From Otatea glauca (lineage: Eukaryota > Streptophyta > Magnoliopsida > Poales > Poaceae): 64,000 nucleotides of DNA. Below are positions 1-10,989 of the stretch, piece by piece. Numbering within the stretch: position 1 is the first letter of the stretch; every line of letters starts with the position of its first letter. The translations under genes were made by a program, and so were the position numbers. The notes beneath the pieces are model-generated. The model had not been told where the DNA came from. It did not search any database and was given only the letters and a program-made list of their open reading frames with translations. The stretch lies in NCBI GenBank assembly GCA_036346275.1, contig CM070722.1:24079336-24143335 (forward strand), read 5' to 3'.

Positions 1-1023
1 AGAAAGAGAACCTTGCTCGCCCACTGTAGCGACACAATTGGTAACCGACTTTTGACAGCCTCAGGACAGCACAAGGTAAGAACTAGAGTTTAGGTTAGCA
101 GATAAGCTCAAGTTTTTATGCAGATTTTTGGGTAGGTCGGAAAGGTAAAGATAAGGGTTCAGTAAAAAGTTTAGATAAAAATTATTGATAAAAATATTTA
201 TAAAAATCTGACAATTCATAGTTGTCATTTTTTGTCATTTCTGAGTTTTATTTAATATAAGATCAAAATCAGTTTATTATTTTATGAAACTTTTTATGAA
301 GATCTTGAATGGAATTATTGACATGTTATAAAATGTTCAGATTTTTATATTTTGTATTTTAATTTTAATAATTCTGACATTGAGATTTATAGTTACCTGA
401 TGATCTGTTTTTGAATTTCTAAAAATACTAAATGATGTGATAACCTCTTGATATTTTTACCAGACGTAGATAAGACAATTATGTCGGCATGGTTAAAATT
501 TTAATTCAGGTTAAGTTAAGATAACTTCTGAAGAAATCTTGCAACTTCAGATTTTTTATTATCTTTTCATGATTACAATATATTTTCCTTATTTAATGTG
601 TTCAGATTACTTTTGATAGCATGACAAGGTCTTTGACTGTTTCTAATATTTTGATATTATTTTTGCAGATTTTTATTGCTATGGTGTTTTTATCTTTTTA
701 CTTTTTACCATTTTACCATTTCAATATATATTACTTTTCTTTTTAGAGCAAAATTCAAGAAGAACCAATAATTCAGAAAACATAGAAAATTCAAATTCAA
801 ATCAAATATCATATATCAAATTCATTTTTATAGTTTATTTGTTTTGGAAGAAATAGTTTTAATATTGAAATATTTCTTTTCTTTAAAATTAGAATACAAG
901 AAAAGGAGGAAAAGATATTTATTTAAAACCAAAATCTTGATTCCAATTGAAATTTTTATTCAATTCCATTTTTAAATTTAAACTTTTTATTTTTCATATT
1001 TTTGAATTTTATGGGATGTTACA
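1..1023 (-). mobile_element. Fragment of a long Ty3-type LTR
   Basis: AT-rich sequence without a reading frame that stops sharply at TGTTACA (1017-1023). The same terminal motif closes the Del-like LTRs at 39745, 44010 and 52888. The sequence just inside it (runs such as ctttttactttttacc near 690-715) resembles the segment near 39550-39600. In the element's own orientation this is the 5' (U3) end of an LTR lying on the minus strand; the rest lies left of the window. It was inserted into the TNP2 remnant that begins at 1024. The family is inferred from the shared end and composition only. Confidence 0.6.
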
Positions 1024-2590
1024 GAAGTGGACCCAATGGCACCGAAATAGGAGAATCTTGAAAAGTACGTAGTTGAACTCCAAAATCTCGTCTATAAACC
1101 CATAGTAGGAGCTCCTTGTCGACCTAGCGGTATTAAACACATCTATATGTATACCGCTGTTCTGGTTTGTGCTCTTCATATCTTGATCTCCTGCGTGTAA
1201 TGTGTACCCATTTAAGTCGTATCCTTTCTATATCACAACTTTTAGCCCTTTTGCCAACCATGTGAGCATATCACCTGATGAGCTTCCAGTGATGGGTCGC
1301 TCCTTCAATCGTTTGTTAAACTAAAGTTTGTGTTGTCTTGTGATCCAAGACTCCTGCTACATCGGATTCTCTTGTCGTAGCTAGTGCTTGTACTCATCGA
1401 TATATGGGGACACTACAGCCATGTGTTGCAAAACCGTGAAATAGGCTTGAATACAAGCAACCGAATCAGGCGTGATAGCTTTCCTTTTGATGGTCCCGAT
1501 ACCCTCATGCCTCCCCTCATGACGATATTGAGGCACACCTATTGGTTCAACCTAAACTATGTAATCGACACAGAACTCAATGACCTCTTCGGTTGCATAA
1601 CTTTCGACAAAGCTACACTCCTGCCGAGACTATATGTAGGACTTGAGAATTCCCATGTACCTCTCAAACGGGTACATTCTACGTATGAACATAGGCCTGC
1701 ACATCTTTATCTCTCTCATAAGGTGAATAATGAGATGGACCATGATATCGAAAAACAACGAAGGGAAATACATCTCAAGATTACATAGTCATCACCACCT
1801 CGGCCTGCAAAACATCTAGTCCTTCGGGATCGATGACCTTCTAAGCAATTTTGTTAAAGAAATAACATAGCCTCATAATTGTCTCTTAGACTTTGATCGG
1901 CAAAATACTTCTAATTGCAACTGGGAGCAACTGTGTCATCAACACATGACAATCATGAGACTTTATGCCAATTAATTTAAAATCATACATCGAATAAACG
2001 CTTCAAACGGGGTAATTACAGGCAGATACTACATCACCTTAGCAGAAGATCCTTTCTTCACCTCGATGCCCTCGTTATTATCATTTGATTGATTCTTACA
2101 CTAGTACCGGGATGCGTTGCACACTGGACATACATGCAAGTTTGTGTACTCTTTACAGTAGAGGATATAGTCGTTCCGTCATATATGTATTCTTTCTACT
2201 TCCATTCACAATGGACAAATAACCTTCTTGGCTTTATAGATGGTTTTGGGCAACTCGTTTCCCTCTGGATGCATGTCTGCTAAGAGACCTAGTAGCACCG
2301 TGAAACTCTTATTGGACCAACCATTGCTTGCCTTCAATTTCAGCAATTCAAGCATGGATGACAACCTTGTGTATTTTGACTTGCAGCCTAGGAAAAAGAG
2401 TTTCTCTGAATCCTCCATTAAGCCTTGAATTTACCACTCTCTCTCATCATGGTTCCCTTCTACATTACACAACATCTAATTTAGATTGTCATCGTGCAAC
2501 CTATCCTCATCATAAGCATAATTGATATCATCTGGCATATCGTTGACTTTGTCGGCGATGTTAATAGTACCTTCCTGATTAGTGTGTGTG
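1024..2590 (-). pseudogene. Decayed CACTA (En/Spm) TNP2 transposase
   Basis: TNP2 is the catalytic transposase of CACTA elements. Read on the minus strand, the pieces come in family order. An acidic N-terminal stretch lies near 2590-2480. The block LLKLKASNGWSNKSF with HPEGNELPKTIYKAKK lies in 2418-2206. A GIKSHDCHVLMTQLLPVAI block (the join to the DUF4218 region) lies near 1975-1915. DUF4216-like sequence (GYDLNGYTL, YYGFIDEI, FRCHWV) runs from about 1250 to 1030, where the LTR cuts it. No frame stays open: many stops and shifts, and the central catalytic part is largely lost. A 134-residue plus-strand frame at 1384-1788 is a shadow. It belongs to a different, older CACTA copy from the one starting at 3267. 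Confidence 0.75.
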
Positions 2591-3266
2591 CATTACCGAT
2601 AAGCCAAGATGCATTTATAAGGTATATATAGCACAAAATTGTTTGAAAAGTACCGATGTGTAGCTAGCAAAGTAGCAACATTCTGCTTGACAAAACGTCT
2701 TTTAAATCTACCGTTCTTAACTAACCCTGCTTGTGTTATTTTGAAGCTGACATATAGATAGATGTGCAAAATATGCTTGTTCAAGCTTGGAGTTAGAGAT
2801 AGCAATAAGACTTCTCTTCCCCTCGGGACTTACTACAGCATGATGTAAACACTTTGTAATCATTATTATTCAAGTATGATCATCTTTCCACTAGCTAATT
2901 AAACAAACTTAAGGGCAATAGTACCGATACGTTTGATATTTGGAAAAAAAAAAGTTAACCGGGCCAAAGTATAAAGGGGGAAGTACTAGAGTCATGATAG
3001 AAGAACTTTGGTGTCTTCACTCTTGCCGGCTCTTGTATAAGGTTAGCTTGTCCATGCCATTAATTTATTTACACTCCTAGATATAGAATGGTCCGCATCA
3101 ACAATGAAACCAAGTTGCATGCTATTTTTCCTACCACAAAAGCACATATATATTGCAACTGACAAGTGTCGGATTATCGTTATGGTACAACACTTTACAA
3201 GGAGTACAAAAATTGCATTTCCTGTATCAGTTTGCATGTTAAGCCCCGTTTGTTGTTCGGATGGAT
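2591..3266. other. Unassigned flank left of CACTA-1
   Basis: No gene is recognised. The stretch lies upstream of the minus-strand TNP2 remnant and may be leader or intron of that old element. Its last bases, GAT at 3264-3266, are the target site of CACTA-1 and recur at 16732-16734, so this flank and the one at 16732 were once contiguous. Confidence 0.4.
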
Positions 3267-3676
3267 CACTACGCCAAAACCTGCAATAGGTGACGGTCTA
3301 TTTGTGGCGGTTTTTTTTGGAACCGCCACAAAGATAATTATCAGTGACGGTTCTATTTCAAAAATGGCGGGAAAAATATCAGTGGCGGTTCTATCCTCGA
3401 ACCGCCACTGATAATTAATTATCAGTGGCGGTTCAAGGATAGAACCGCCATCGATAATAAATACATTATCGATGGCGGTTGGAGGCTAGAACCGTCGCGA
3501 TAACTAAATTATTAGTGGCGGTGCTATCCTCCAACCGCCATCGATTCTATTGATTATCCGTGGCGGTTCTATCCTCGAACCGCCATCGATAATGATTATC
3601 GATGGCGGTTCGAGGATAGAACCGCCACAGATATGTTATCGATGGCGGTTCTAGTTAAAAACCGCCACTAATAATA
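3267..3676 (+). repeat. CACTA-1 5' terminus and subterminal repeat array
   Basis: After the terminus come many direct and inverted copies of a GGCGGTT core (complement AACCGCC), mostly as ATCGATGGCGGTT or ATCAGTGGCGGTT, paired into short palindromes. In characterised CACTA elements subterminal repeats bind the accessory transposition protein and the region doubles as the promoter; here that role is inferred. Confidence 0.9.
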
Positions 3677-3680
3677 TTGC

Positions 3681-4610
3681 CTATAAATAGGTGGTCGAGC
3701 AAGACCTGGTCTTCTTCTTCCCGAGAGCAAACCAAAACTTCTAAATTTGATTTCGCTTTCTCCAATTCTTGTGCTTGTACTTCCTCTAGTTGTTCCTTGG
3801 TGAGTTATTTTTCTCCTCTCTTGACTTGTGTTAATCTTGTTGCAATTTAATTTTTAAACCAAGTTTAATTAGGATTTATATGTAGATGAGATGAAAAGTT
3901 TAGATTTTGTTTATTTTTATTTAGCTACCATTTTGTAGTTGATGAATTTATTTCTAGCTAGGTTCATTAGATGATGTTGTGTTCCTTTTATAGATGATGA
4001 ATTATGATTAAGCATATATTTAATATTAATTGCATTTTAAGTTAATTTGATACATGATGAATTTATTATCTAGCTCCTTTAGATGATAAGTAATTAGATT
4101 GGTTTTTAATTACTATTAATTGGGTTCTATTAGTGTACGGACATATACATCTTGCATATATATGAATTTATTATCTAGCTCTTTTAGATGATAAGTAATT
4201 AGATTAGTTTTTAATTACTATTAATTTAGTTCCATTAGTGTACGGACATATACATCTTGCATATAATAAATTTATTTAATTAAGATTATTGGGTATTAAT
4301 ATAAATGAAATTTTAGTTAATTTGGTAGGTGGGTGCTCATCATTTTTAGATGATGAATTTATTATCTAGCTTCTTTACAGGAAAAGTATTCAGATTAGTT
4401 TTTTAATTACTATTAATTTGGTTCCATTAGTGCGGACATATATTAAATTTATTTAATTAAGATTATTGGATATTAATATACATGAAATTTTAGCTAATTT
4501 GGTAGGTGGATGCTCATCGTTTTTAGATGATGAATTTATTATCTAGCTCATTTAGATGATAAGTAATTAGATTAGTTTTTAATCAATTTTTATATGTTAA
4601 TTAATTTTAG
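3681..4610 (+). promoter_or_regulatory. TATA box, leader exon and leader intron of TNP2
   Basis: CTATAAATAG at 3681-3690 sits directly after the repeat array and is a good plant TATA box. An untranslated exon then runs to the donor in CCTTGGTGAGTTATT (intron from 3800). The intron ends TTAATTTTAG at 4601-4610, immediately before the TNP2 ATG at 4611. The intron is very AT-rich and holds tandem repeats. Confidence 0.7.
4050..4600 (+). repeat. Tandem repeats in the TNP2 leader intron
   Basis: Four imperfect copies of a block starting GATGAATTTATTATCTAGCT and running through TTTTTAATTACTATTAATT, at about 4065, 4165, 4350 and 4530. The first two are adjacent (unit about 105 bp, each ending in GGACATATACATCTTGCATA). 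The last two are separated by a second repeated block, TTTAATTAAGATTATTGG. Some copies are truncated. Confidence 0.75.
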
Positions 4611-7600
4611 ATGGACCGGAGATGGATGTACAATGTGAACCGTTACAGCCGAGATTACATCGATGGGGTATCTGCTTTTCTAAGAGCCGCTGAGGAGAAC
4701 AAGTTGCACAAGAAGACGGAGTACATACATTGTCCATGTATTGATTGCAAGAATGAGAAAATGTTTTGGACAAAGAGCACATCCACTGCACTTGATTCAA
4801 GAGGTTTTGTACTTGGCTATACACGTTGGACAAGTCACGGTGAAGAGGAAAACATACATGAAGGTGATAACGTATTGGATGATGGAGAAGGCATTATGGC
4901 AGCTGACATCAGTTATGGATCTGATGAGGATAGGTTGGACATTGATGACGATAATAATCTTGCTCAGATGTTGCGCGATGCAGAAGGGAACTACACTAGT
5001 CAGAGAGAGTTTAATCAATTCAAGAGTTTGTTGGACGACTCGGACACACCTTTGTTCCCGGGTTGCAAGGAGGAATACACAAAGTTGCACACCGTGCTTT
5101 CACTTCTAAAATTGAAGGCAAGCAATGGTTGGACCGATAAAAGTTTCAGGCGCTATTACAACTCTTAGCGGACATGCTTCCGGATGGAAACGTATTGCCG
5201 ATAACCACTTATTTAGCTAAGAAGGTTGTATGTCCATTGGGATTGAAGTAGAAAGAATACATGCATGTCCAAACGATTGTATACTCTATCGCAAAGAGTA
5301 TACAGACATGCATGTATGTCCGGTGTGCAAATCATCACGATACAAGCGTAAAGGCCATGACAATGAGGGCACCGTGGTGAAGAAAGGGCTCCGCTAAAGT
5401 GGTGTGGTATTTACCGGTAATACCTCGGTTGAAGCATTTATTTGAAACAAAAGCATGCCCAATCGATGCGATGGCACTCGTAAGAGCGTAAAAGGATGGA
5501 AAGTCGAGACACCTGCGATTCTCGGTGGAGAACCATCGATAGGCTCTTTAGGATGGACTTCGGAATGAACCGAGGAATGTAAGGTTTGGGTTGAGTACGA
5601 ATGGAATGAATCCTTTCGTAACATGAGTAGTATTCATAGCACTTGGCCCGTAACTCTCAGATCTACAACCTTCCTCCTTGGTTGTGTATGAAACGAAAGT
5701 ACATTATGATGTCATTTGCTTATCCAAGGGCCGAGACAACTGGCAATGATATTGATGTATACCTACAACCATTGGTGGAAGATCTTGTGATCTTGTGGAA
5801 CGAAGGTGTCTGGTATGGGATGAGTACAAGCGAGAGTACTTCATCCTACGGGTATTGTTGTTTTGCACCATCAATGATTTCGCCCTTGGTAACCTATCCG
5901 GTCGTACTATAAAGGGGCCAAAGCATGCCCCAGTGCATGGATGAAACCGCTAGTGTGTGGCTCAATAACTCGAGGAAAACCGTGTACATGCATCACCGTA
6001 GGTTTCTTCGCAGGAATCACCCCTACCGCAATATGAAAAAACAATTCGACGGGACAAAAGAGGATGGTATAGCCCCAAGGCCTCGTCGTGGGAAGAGGTA
6101 TATGATATGGTTAAGGATATTAATGTCGTACTTGGAAAGGGAGATAGTAATAATACATCGAGGTCTCGCATCGAGAAGACCACATGGAAGAAGAGATCGA
6201 TATTTTGGAACTTGCCCTATTGGAAGGACTTCGAAGTTCGACACTGCATAGACGTCATGCACGTAGAGAAAAATGTATGTGATAGCTTGATTGGTCTTTT
6301 GCTGAACATTCCTAGCAAAACTAAGAACGGACTAAAGGCACGAAGGGACCTGGAAGATATGAAAATCAGAGCTGAGCTACATCCTCAGGACACTGGGAAA
6401 GGGCGACTTTACCTTCCCCGACTTGCTACACTTTTTCAAGAAAGAGAGAATGTAACTTGCAAATGCTTGCATGGTGTGAAAGTTCCGTCCGGTTACTCGC
6501 AAGCATCAAGAAACCGGTCTCGATGAAAGATTTGAAGTTAATCGGCATGAAGTCTCATGATTGTCATGTGATGATGACACAAATGCTTCCTATTGCAATT
6601 AGAGGTATTTTGCTCGAAAAGGTCCGAGAGGCAATCATGAGGTTGTGTTTCTTCTTCAACACGATTTCACGAAGGTCATCGATCCCATCGGACTTTCTCG
6701 AATCGCAGAATGATGTGGTCAAGACACTATGCCGCCTAGAGATGTATTTCCTCCATCATTTTTCGATATAATGGTTCATCTCATTGTTCACCTTGTGAAT
6801 GAGATAAATGTATGTGGCCTCGTATTCTCGCATCGATGTACCCGCTCGAAAGGTACATGGGTATCTGAAGAAGTATGTACGCAATCGATCTTGGCCGAGG
6901 GTCTGCATTGTGGAAGGTTATGCAACCGAGGAGGTTATCGAGTTTTGCGTGGATTACATGGAGGGGTGGAACCGTAGGAGTGCTCAGATCTCGACATGAG
7001 GGTAGGTGGGAAAGGGACGATTGGAAGGAAATCAACAAATTCTTACGATCATGGATTATTCAAAAGCTCATTTCACGCTTTGCTTGATCGGTTGAGGTGT
7101 CCTCGTATATGGACATGCACAAGGATAAGCTACGAGAGGAAAATCGTGGACGATTAGAGGTTTGGGTAACAAAAGAGCATAACCGTTTGTTCAATCATTG
7201 GTTCAAAGAGCATATGACTGGGAAAGAAACGAGTATCATGTTGAGGTGGCTGGCAAAAGGGCCATCAGGTACAATCTTGACATGGCAAGGATACGACATA
7301 AATGGATATACCTTTTACACGAGATCTCAGGATAGCAAAAGCACTTAACAAAATAGTGGTGTTCAGATAGATGCCTATGACAACACAAAGAAGAAGAGTA
7401 GCTTCTATGGGTTCATAGAAGAGATTTGGGAGCTCGACTACTGTATTTTTAAGATCCCAATGTTTCGGTGTTGTTGGGTACAACTCCCAAAGGGTGTCAA
7501 GGTGGACAAGTACAGCTTCACTACTTTGGACATCGAACATGTCGGATCTGAGATGAACCATTCGTATTGCGAAGCAAGTAGCACAAGTCTTCTATGTAAT

Positions 7601-7815
7601 CGACCCTACAGATAAGAAGCGCCATGTAGTTCTTCAGGGGAAAAGAAGGATCGTCGGGGTTGAGAATGTCGTGGATGAGGAAGAGTACAACCAGTTTGAT
7701 GAGTTGCCTCCTTTCGTAGATGGCAACATCAGGCTCGAGGAAGAAACCACTCAGGAAGCTACCTATCATCGCGACGATCATGAAGAAGGGCAAATTGTGA
7801 AAGAAAATAATTAGA
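4611..7815 (+). pseudogene. TNP2 transposase pseudogene of CACTA-1
   Basis: TNP2 is the catalytic transposase of CACTA elements and acts in the nucleus on the element ends. The first 185 codons (4611-5165) are open. They hold the transposase-associated domain (start DRRWMYNVNRYS, then CPCIDC), an acidic region and the LLKLKASNGWTDKSF block. From about 5150 the frame is lost. Homology continues in shifted frames: the HCIDVMHVEKNVCDSLIGLL block (about 6240-6300), LKLIGMKSHDCHVMMTQMLP (about 6535-6590), MVHLIVHLVNEI (6771-6806) and the DUF4218/DUF4216 parts (about 6840-7560, including FHCY-less WQGYDINGYTFYT and YGFIEEIWELDY). The tail is acidic and ends at TAG 7813-7815. Start: the ATG follows directly on the intron acceptor and opens the known first domain. 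Several frameshifts and stops make it non-functional as read. Confidence 0.9.
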
Positions 7816-8326
7816 TATATACGAGTAATGGCAAAATATCAGAGGCGGAGCCAGCTCCTGGGCAGGGCGAGCGCCTTCCCGGATTCGCCGGCGATGACCA
7901 GGCCGCACAAGTCTTCTTCTATGTAATCAACCCTAATGATGACCACTGTTGAAGATAATCTTGTGCATGGTAGTTTAAAGTCTGTTTTGGTTTTGTTTCC
8001 TAGCTATGTGCTAGTTTTTATGGTCTTTGAGTCGTTTTGGACTTTGCTAGTTTTGATGATTGTTTGATTGTTCAAGAGTACTTGTTTGTTTTCTTGGGAT
8101 GACAAAATAGTGTTCTATCCGTTGAAAGTTTGGAGAGTTTGTTGAGTCCATCAGTGAAAGGAGTCCGATTCTTTCCAGTAAACCGCTTATGTATTTGCTT
8201 TACAAGTATTAGACAAAATCGTAAAACACCGTAATTGCGCAAAGACCAAAACTAGGTCTTCGAACTCGCCACGCTATTCGACAATACACGTGATAAGATT
8301 CAGAAACAAATTTCAGGGTATAGAGG
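7816..8326. other. Spacer between TNP2 and internal array
   Basis: No reading frame is recognised. Around 7908-7935 a short stretch (AAGTCTTCTTCTATGTAAT) repeats TNP2 sequence at 7587-7604, so part of this is a local duplication of the gene end. The rest would be 3' untranslated sequence or terminator of the first transcription unit; no polyadenylation site can be assigned with confidence. Confidence 0.4.
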
Positions 8327-8745
8327 CACATCAGTGGCGGTTCTTCAAAAGAACCGCCACTGATAACATTATCTGTGGCGGTTCGTATAAAGAACCGCCA
8401 CTGATACAGTTATCTGTGGCGGTTCAAATAAAGAACCGCCACAGATAATATATTATCAGTGGCGGTTCTTAAAAAGAACCGCCACTGATACAATTATCTG
8501 TAGCGGTTCGTATAAAGAACCGCCATAGATAATATATTATCAGTGGCGGTTCTTAAAAAGAACTGCCACTGATACAGTTATGTGTGGCGGTTCGTATAAA
8601 GATCCGCTACAGATAATATATGTATCTGTGGCGGTTCGTACAAAGAACCGCCACTGATAAATTATCTGTGGTGGTTCGTATAAAGAACCGCCACAGATAA
8701 CTCTATCATTGGCGGTTCTTTTTTAGAACCGCCACAGATAATGCC
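8327..8745 (+). repeat. Internal palindromic repeat array of CACTA-1
   Basis: I count ten consecutive palindromic units about 42 bp apart. Each has the form TGGCGGTTC, then a spacer of about ten bases (often GTATAAA), then GAACCGCCA, joined by ATTATCTGT-like links. The core is the same as in the terminal arrays of this element, but this copy lies 5 kb inside and has no CACTA terminus beside it, so it is not the end of a nested element. Confidence 0.92.
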
Positions 8746-8750
8746 CCGTC

Positions 8751-9010
8751 TATAAATAATAGATACCGCCGCTTCTAACTCACCCTAAACCCTTAAACTC
8801 CCGCCCTTCTCCCGCGCGCAAACCCTTAAACTCCCGCGCTCGACGCCTTCCCCGCCGACGCCCTCGCGCGCGCCGCGACGCCGTCCTCGACGACGCTTCC
8901 CGACGACGCCGCCCCCCCGACGACGCCGCTTGCCGACGCCCTCGCCGACGACGCAAGACCAGCCTTACGCCGCCACAGTCGCCGCCCGCGCCCTTGCCCG
9001 ACGCCCCGCG
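8751..9010 (+). promoter_or_regulatory. Second TATA box and GC-rich leader exon
   Basis: TATAAATAAT at 8751-8760 follows directly on the internal array, as CTATAAATAG does at the 5' end. It leads into a very GC-rich leader (8765-9009) built from GACGCC-like units, ending at a consensus donor (CGC then GTAAGTGCAC, intron from 9010). The arrangement looks like the promoter of the second gene, which begins near 10990. Reading frames called in this GC-rich stretch are most likely spurious. Confidence 0.65.
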
Positions 9011-10989
9011 TAAGTGCACAAATAGTAGCTATCACAGTTGGTGAAATGTATGCTTGATGTCGTGCTCATCTTTGAAAATGTCAAAACATAATGTAAAATA
9101 AATGAATTTGTCTATCGTGTTTCCATTGAGAAGTAGAAAAATATGATAATTGATTAATTTGTAGTTGTGTAATATATATGATTAATATATAGTTGCATAC
9201 CGCAGATTATCAAGATTCCACTGAGTAGACCCCGCATGATACTTTTTTATCTATAGTATGTTTGGATACAATAATAGCACTGTCAAAAAAGTATTAGAAC
9301 CACATTTAATGTGTAATACAAGAATAGTACCGCAGATTTGCAGGAATTAAGCCGAACAGTAAATGTTTGTAAAATAAATTTGGGAAGAAAAATCGATGTC
9401 GAGACAATTTATGCTCTTTACGTAAAGCGATGTATCGATATAATCTGCAAATTCCTTTGATAAACATTTCTCAATATTGAGCAAGGCAGGTGTAATGTAA
9501 CCATAGAAGAAAACTTTTCAAAGAAATGGTCAAGAGAAAATAGTATGCTAATTAGTATATCACCTAATATGATTGCAGTCTCATATGGTAGGATGCCCCA
9601 TTTTTCTTTATGTACTACGATTCCTGCCTTGCTTCCGAACCGAACCAAGAACAGTTGTGACAGTTTGAAATGACTGCAACATCCGATTAGGCTAGGCTAA
9701 CTATGGAAAACTTGATTTCCAAAAATTTCAGCAATGGGAAAATAATGACCACCCAGGGTTTTAGGGGGACTGGGAGTAAAGGATCTGCATAGGTTTGGTC
9801 GGGCAATCCGCATACGTTGGCTTTAGTTCAAAACAGAGAATGCATTATTTGATGGTATCTCATGCATAGCTTCTGTAATATGAGTCCTATCTTGCTAGTA
9901 GTTGTGGAGTTCCCTTCTGGAATTTATGTGTATATGGCATCTTATAAAGAAATTTCTTATGGTATTCATTTTAGTTCTTATGCTTTCATTCAGATGTATT
10001 AATATTCATTTAGCCAAGGATTTTGGGGATGATAATCTGTTATCATTTGCAAACCGAGCTAAGTGTGGGCTTTTATGTATCACTCCTTTTGAGAACATAA
10101 TAATAGGAAGTTACTTACAATTAAAAGTGATATATGGCAAGTCTGAAATCGAGTATTGGATCACTCTATTATCATCTTGTGATGTCTCTTTTGACTACTA
10201 CCTAATTTTACTTCACACCTCGATGTTTAATCATGTGTTGTTTCTAGATTGTCAACATGCCATTGCCTAATCATTTCCTAAGACTTTTATAACTATCTTG
10301 TGAAACTCTATTCCTGCTTGTGGTTGGGTATACACTTAATGAATGGTTAAAATCATTTATACTTATTAGACTTAACTGTTACTTCATTCTTCGCTTCTAC
10401 CATATTTTAGGCCTAGCTAAGAATGCTACGGATCATCTTCCACTTGTTGCATCTGCATGCTTTGTTCTGTAGTCATCCACTTGCCCTACATGTTTTCATC
10501 TTCCACTTGTCCTACATGTTTTATTTAGATTGAGTTTCATTAATGCAAACCATGGGCGTTGCAAGGTGTATGTGTGTAGCATTTTAGTGCTCACTGTATG
10601 CACCATAGCTACATATTGGGTCCACAATTTACAACCAATCAGCACTAGTTCAAGAGTTAATACTTGCTTAATTAGTTTTGTTCCTGAGCTAATTAAGTAA
10701 TCTTGCTCTTGCAAAATCATTTTCATCTTAACAACACACAATATTACACACAGGACAGTACATCTGTACTTTGAAATTCCATGAGATGATTCTGTAATAA
10801 TTGATTGAAAATTATGTTTGGGTTGAATCTGTAGTTCTAATGGAGCCCAAACCGAGCCTATAGTGGAGGAGAGCCCGAGCGGTACCTTACCCTCCACCCA
10901 AACACCGAAGGTGCCGAGGCCTCCACCGCTGCTGCGATGATGCTCTGTTGCAAGACGCCGAGGACGAGGGAAAACTAAGAAGCTCAAGG
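9011..10989. other. Probable long leader intron of second CACTA-1 gene
   Basis: AT-rich sequence between the donor at 9010 and the first recognisable coding part of the second gene. A 122-codon plus-strand frame at 9902-10270 is leucine/isoleucine-rich with no family I recognise and is probably chance. The acceptor cannot be fixed; sequence near 10850-10990 is richer in GC and may already be exon. Confidence 0.45.

Noticed and set aside
1384..1788. 134-codon plus-strand frame
   Set aside because: It is the complement of TNP2 sequence; the minus strand gives the recognisable transposase motifs.
3240..3266. MITE interrupted by CACTA-1 (GCCCCGTTTGTTGTTCGG left, TATGATAATC right)
   Set aside because: The rejoined sequence resembles the start of some grass MITEs, but no second terminus could be located at 16732 and beyond.
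8327..8745. Possible CRISPR-like array (regular repeats with spacers)
   Set aside because: Units are palindromes with near-identical spacers inside a plant CACTA element; the same cores occur at the element ends. Not a CRISPR array.
8300..9010. A second CACTA element nested in CACTA-1
   Set aside because: No CACTA terminus or 3 bp duplication lies at the edge of the internal array, and the outer pair of ends with GAT explains the whole unit.
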